From assembly GCF_006149045.1 (NCBI RefSeq), contig NZ_VBSN01000010.1:62001-126000 (forward strand): DNA of 64,000 bases. Reading direction: 5' to 3'. Position numbers and translations under genes: made by a program. Below, piece by piece: positions 62,895-64,000 of the stretch. The notes beneath the pieces were generated by a model. It searched no databases. It saw only the letters and a program-made list of their open reading frames with translations, and was not told the origin of the DNA. Positions within the stretch are counted from its first letter, which is position 1; every line of letters begins with the position of its first letter. Source of the stretch: Dyadobacter flavalbus. GTDB lineage: Bacteria > Bacteroidota > Bacteroidia > Cytophagales > Spirosomataceae.

Positions 62895-63794
62895 ATGAAT
62901 ATTCACAAAGTAGATACTTTTTCCGGTCACAGAGACAGTGTTTACACAATTATTTCTGATCATACGGATCATGGTTTTTATTCGGCTGGCGGTGACGGTT
63001 TTGTGATCCATTGGGATCTGAACAAGCCGGATCTTGGAAATCTGGCTGCACGCGCGGGAAGTTCTGTTTACGCGCTGGCACTCGACAAAAGCAGCAATTC
63101 GCTCTGGATCGGACAAAATTACGAAGGTATTCAGGTACTTGATACGGTCAATAACAAGATTGAAAAAACTTCCAAAATCACGTCCGCAGCCATTTTTGAC
63201 ATTCAGATTGCTGACAGTAAAGCGTTGCTTGCCATGGGCGACGGCGTTATGATTGTCATGGATATTTCCAGCTTTGCCGTTCAGAAGCATATAAAGGTTT
63301 CCGGCAAAAGCATCCGTTCCATCTCGGTTAATCCTGCAACAAACGAGTTTGCTTCCGGCGACAGCGAATGCAATGTTCATATTTTTGACCTGGACGGTTT
63401 TAAATTAAAGAAAACGATCCGGTCACATTCAAATTCGGTTTTTTCCGTTACCTATTCACCGGACGGCAAATATCTTTTTACTACGGGCCGCGATGCACAT
63501 CTCAAAATCTGGAATGTTGCCGCCGGCTATGAAATGATCGCCGACATTCCGGCACATTTGTACGCGATCAATGATATCGAATTCAGCCCCGACGGTCATT
63601 ATTTTGCAACATGCAGTATGGATAAATCGGTAAAAGTTTGGGAAACAGCTACCTTTAAACTCAGAAAGATCATTGACCGTGCAAGGCATGCCGGGCATGG
63701 AACGTCGGTTAACAAACTGCTCTGGACAACCTTTGAAAATCAGCTTGTTTCGTGCAGCGATGACCGCATGATTTCAGTATGGAAGATTGGCTGA
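62895..63794 (+). CDS. WD40-repeat protein
   Basis: The protein (299 aa from the ATG at 62895) contains about seven WD40-type repeats, for example HRDSVYTIISDHTDHGFYSA, then HSNSVFSVTYSPDGKYLFTT with GRDAHLKIWN, and CSMDKSVKVWE. No signal peptide is present. It is a probable cytoplasmic interaction scaffold of unknown partner; bacterial WD40 proteins rarely have a known role. Confidence 0.9.
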   Translation: MNIHKVDTFSGHRDSVYTIISDHTDHGFYSAGGDGFVIHWDLNKPDLGNLAARAGSSVYALALDKSSNSLWIGQNYEGIQVLDTVNNKIEKTSKITSAAIFDIQIADSKALLAMGDGVMIVMDISSFAVQKHIKVSGKSIRSISVNPATNEFASGDSECNVHIFDLDGFKLKKTIRSHSNSVFSVTYSPDGKYLFTTGRDAHLKIWNVAAGYEMIADIPAHLYAINDIEFSPDGHYFATCSMDKSVKVWETATFKLRKIIDRARHAGHGTSVNKLLWTTFENQLVSCSDDRMISVWKIG

Positions 63795-63901
63795 TGCAAT
63801 ACTTATAATATGGTATTATTGGCAAATACTTTGAAAAATGCTACATATATCTTTAACTTACAAGGCCGTTTTTAACCAAGTACCAAAGCATAAAGTGCAT
63901 T

Positions 63902-64000
63902 ATGAAAATTTCCGCTATAGACATACGCAAGCACACTTTTGAAAAGATTTTCAGAGGTTATGATCCCGATGAAGTAGACGCTTTTCTTAACTCGCTGTCT
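63902..64000 (+). CDS. divIVA: DivIVA-domain protein (N-terminal part only)
   Basis: The first 33 codons after an ATG at 63902 encode a typical DivIVA N-terminus: IRKHTFEKIFRGYDPDEVDA followed by FLNSL. DivIVA domains bind curved membranes and organise division or growth proteins. The gene runs out of the window. Confidence 0.85.
   Translation, partial: MKISAIDIRKHTFEKIFRGYDPDEVDAFLNSLS

Noticed and set aside
1-64000. tRNA and rRNA genes
   Set aside because: I saw no cloverleaf-like gap sequence or ribosomal segment in the intergenic DNA; a covariance search would be needed to exclude small RNAs.

Overview
The window looks like a chromosomal segment of a Bacteroidota bacterium, most likely of the order Cytophagales (Dyadobacter/Spirosoma-like; the genus is an inference). 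The evidence is a porP/sprF-gldK-gldL-gldM-gldN type IX secretion (T9SS) and gliding cluster, a secreted protein with a C-terminal T9SS sorting domain, DUF4271, DUF4230 and DUF3109 proteins, a two-subunit transketolase, the fused HisB, and several matches to the Bacteroidota promoter consensus (TTTG, 19-21 nt, TAnnTTTG) with few Shine-Dalgarno sequences. I see no rRNA, tRNA, CRISPR array, prophage or insertion sequence. The segment reads as ordinary, gene-dense core chromosome with a few lineage-specific genes.

Layout. 1-8.6 kb: tail of an unidentified gene, a small Hsp20, a hypothetical protein, methionyl-tRNA synthetase, an NAD-dependent epimerase, a large TPR protein, a glycosyltransferase and an M16 peptidase. 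8.6-14.1 kb: a second M16 peptidase facing the first across a palindromic element, an exported repeat protein, an exported amidohydrolase, ispF, and a divergent ECF sigma/anti-sigma pair. 14.3-18.7 kb: a small Cys-containing peptide, a HAD hydrolase, an uncharacterised two-gene membrane system with His-x-His-Pro and Ser-Pro-Pro-His motifs, and an NlpC/P60 lipoprotein. 19-25.8 kb: a FAH-family hydrolase, an M23 peptidase, a peroxiredoxin, split transketolase, and an ECF sigma operon. 25.9-30.1 kb: SulP transporter with beta-carbonic anhydrase, a Cys-rich exported protein, a 35-residue membrane peptide and hisB. 30.2-36.3 kb: riboflavin synthase, a PASTA-domain membrane protein overlapping a T9SS cargo gene, rhodanese, miaA, DUF4230 and a collagen-like lipoprotein.

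36.4-45.6 kb is the T9SS motor and core region on the minus strand (porP/sprF, gldK, gldL, gldM, gldN), preceded by hemD, a DUF4271 gene and sucD. 45.7-54.9 kb: a membrane protein, azurin, a TlpA-like thioredoxin, a TPR protein, an exported superoxide dismutase, recR, clpS, a sodium:solute symporter, two small exported proteins, an alkyltransferase-like protein and DUF3109. 54.9-64 kb: a LysM/lytic transglycosylase, an O-methyltransferase, the nucleotide-sugar genes rfbA-rfbB-galE, a SirB1-like protein, a phosphopantetheinyl transferase, a WD40 protein and the start of a divIVA gene.

Non-coding structure is informative. Fourteen hairpin terminators are called, most between convergent genes, including one between gldK and gldL. 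Four intergenic loci carry degenerate arrays of roughly seven-base words, each locus with its own word, and two of them form large inverted repeats. The best candidates for undescribed biology are the paired membrane genes at 15121-17993, the seven-base-word intergenic elements, and the Asp-Asp-x-Trp-Gly insert in GldN.
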